From: Deltaproteobacteria bacterium
Lineage (GTDB): Bacteria; Desulfobacterota; Syntrophorhabdia; Syntrophorhabdales; Syntrophorhabdaceae
Assembly: GCA_029553295.1 (NCBI GenBank)
Contig: JAKPCK010000135.1
Span: 1 to 54,743, forward strand
DNA: 54,743 nucleotides
Reading direction: 5' to 3'
The notes beneath the pieces are model-generated. The model was not told the DNA's origin, searched no databases, and was given only the letters and a program-made list of their open reading frames with translations. Made by a program: the position numbers and the translations under genes. Positions 54,299 to 54,743 of this stretch are shown here, one piece after another; position 1 is the first letter of the stretch, and each line of letters begins with the position of its first letter.

Positions 54299-54648
54299 AG
54301 CGGAAGGGAAGTGTTTATATCAGGGATATAATTGAATCAATAGAAAAAATAGAAGATTTTATAGTAAACATGGGCATAGATGAAATGATTCAGGATGATA
54401 AAACAGCAAGTGCAGTAGTAAGAAAACTTGAGATAATTGGTGAGGCAGCAAAGCAAATACCCCAGGAAATCAGGCAAAGATTCCAGAATATCCCCTGGTC
54501 ATCAATGGCAAAAACCCGGGATAAGATTATCCATTTTTATCATGGGATAGATTATGAAATTATATGGCAGATAATTAAAGAGGATTTACCACCATTAAAA
54601 CCATTGTTTTTAGAAATTTATAACATCCTAAAAGATGAAGAAAAGTAA
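54295..54648 (+). CDS. hepT: HepT-type HEPN toxin (DUF86)
   Basis: A 117-residue all-helical HEPN ribonuclease. R75-x4-H80-x-Y82 is the HepT signature (R-D-K-I-I-H-F-Y): Arg and His are the RNase site and Tyr82 is the expected AMPylation site. The E-I-I-G-E-A-A-K-Q-I segment (about 47-56) fits DUF86. The intact signature predicts an active toxin. The coupled mntA ahead of it makes a complete type VII toxin-antitoxin module. Confidence 0.92.
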   Translation: MKRKGSVYIRDIIESIEKIEDFIVNMGIDEMIQDDKTASAVVRKLEIIGEAAKQIPQEIRQRFQNIPWSSMAKTRDKIIHFYHGIDYEIIWQIIKEDLPPLKPLFLEIYNILKDEEK

Positions 54649-54650
54649 AA

Positions 54651-54662
54651 AATCATATGATT
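54651..54662. repeat. 12-base palindrome after hepT
   Basis: AATCATATGATT is perfectly self-complementary without a spacer, 2 bases after the hepT stop. Its significance is unknown; the remaining bases to the window end show no gene. Confidence 0.2.
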
Positions 54663-54743
54663 GTTACTATAGCCTCAAGGACCAAGTTTCTATTTATTCT
54701 TATGATGAGCTAAAATGACCAGCCAGCTATCAAGAAAATAAAA

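Noticed and set aside
1-54743. CRISPR array, phage genes or complete insertion sequence
   Set aside because: No regularly spaced repeats, cas genes, phage structural genes or intact transposase were found; only the remnant after the tRNA suggests past mobility.

Overview
The window is a gene-dense bacterial chromosome segment that is almost entirely housekeeping. Gene content suggests a Gram-negative anaerobe of the former Deltaproteobacteria (Desulfobacterota) or a Nitrospirota-like lineage. Supporting features are a tungsten/molybdenum aldehyde ferredoxin oxidoreductase, a lipoprotein with a classical lipobox, the GatCA amidotransferase subunits, an AMMECR1/MEMO pair, a DHH-CBS-poly(A) polymerase fusion, and heavy use of ATA (Ile) and AGG/AGA (Arg) codons throughout. 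This placement is inference; no rRNA or other strong phylogenetic marker lies in the window.

Layout. (a) 1-4.3 kb: a lipoprotein (+), an exported alpha/beta hydrolase (-) and recG (-). (b) 4.3-19.6 kb (+): macro-domain protein, pyrE, ArsA/GET3-like ATPase, rsmD, coaD, NfeD-type membrane protease, slipin, dacA, coaBC, a small membrane ORF, HtrA protease and a DUF1844 protein. After a gap come MEMO, AMMECR1, a DUF1858 protein, an adenine deaminase-like enzyme and a class A penicillin-binding protein. This block mixes CoA and pyrimidine synthesis, cell-wall synthesis and envelope quality control. (c) 19.7-23.1 kb (-): ugd, UDP-xylose synthase, a small Cys-containing unknown and trmI. (d) 23.1-39.4 kb (+): a long, nearly gapless operon of rimP, nusA, infB, DUF503, rbfA, nrnA, truB, rpsO, pnp, M16 protease, dut, xerD, DHH-CBS-PAP, scpA and sppA. 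It couples ribosome maturation, initiation, transcription antitermination and RNA turnover. (e) 39.4-49.7 kb (-): rplM, rpsI, argC, dgt, valS, a DUF294 protein, a CBS protein, gatC and gatA, plus a separate HAD/zinc-ribbon pair. (f) 49.9-54.7 kb (+): adk, a TIM-barrel isomerase/endonuclease-like protein and tRNA-Leu(CAA). A roughly 480-base scar with decayed coding sequence follows, then an aldehyde ferredoxin oxidoreductase and a MntA-HepT (MNT/HEPN) toxin-antitoxin pair. Section (f) downstream of the tRNA is the only clearly accessory part.

Most notable observation: the 3' end of coaBC carries two tandem A_AAA_AAG heptamers. A -1 shift there would fuse CoaBC to an otherwise start-less open frame encoding a transmembrane helix and a soluble tail. 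This is either a programmed frameshift candidate or a missed small membrane protein. The other candidates are more modest: the tRNA tailing enzyme fused to DHH and CBS modules inside an RNA-decay operon, an adenine deaminase homologue with an altered metal-site segment, and the MntA-HepT island beside tRNA-Leu. I did not find a convincing wholly new multi-gene system.
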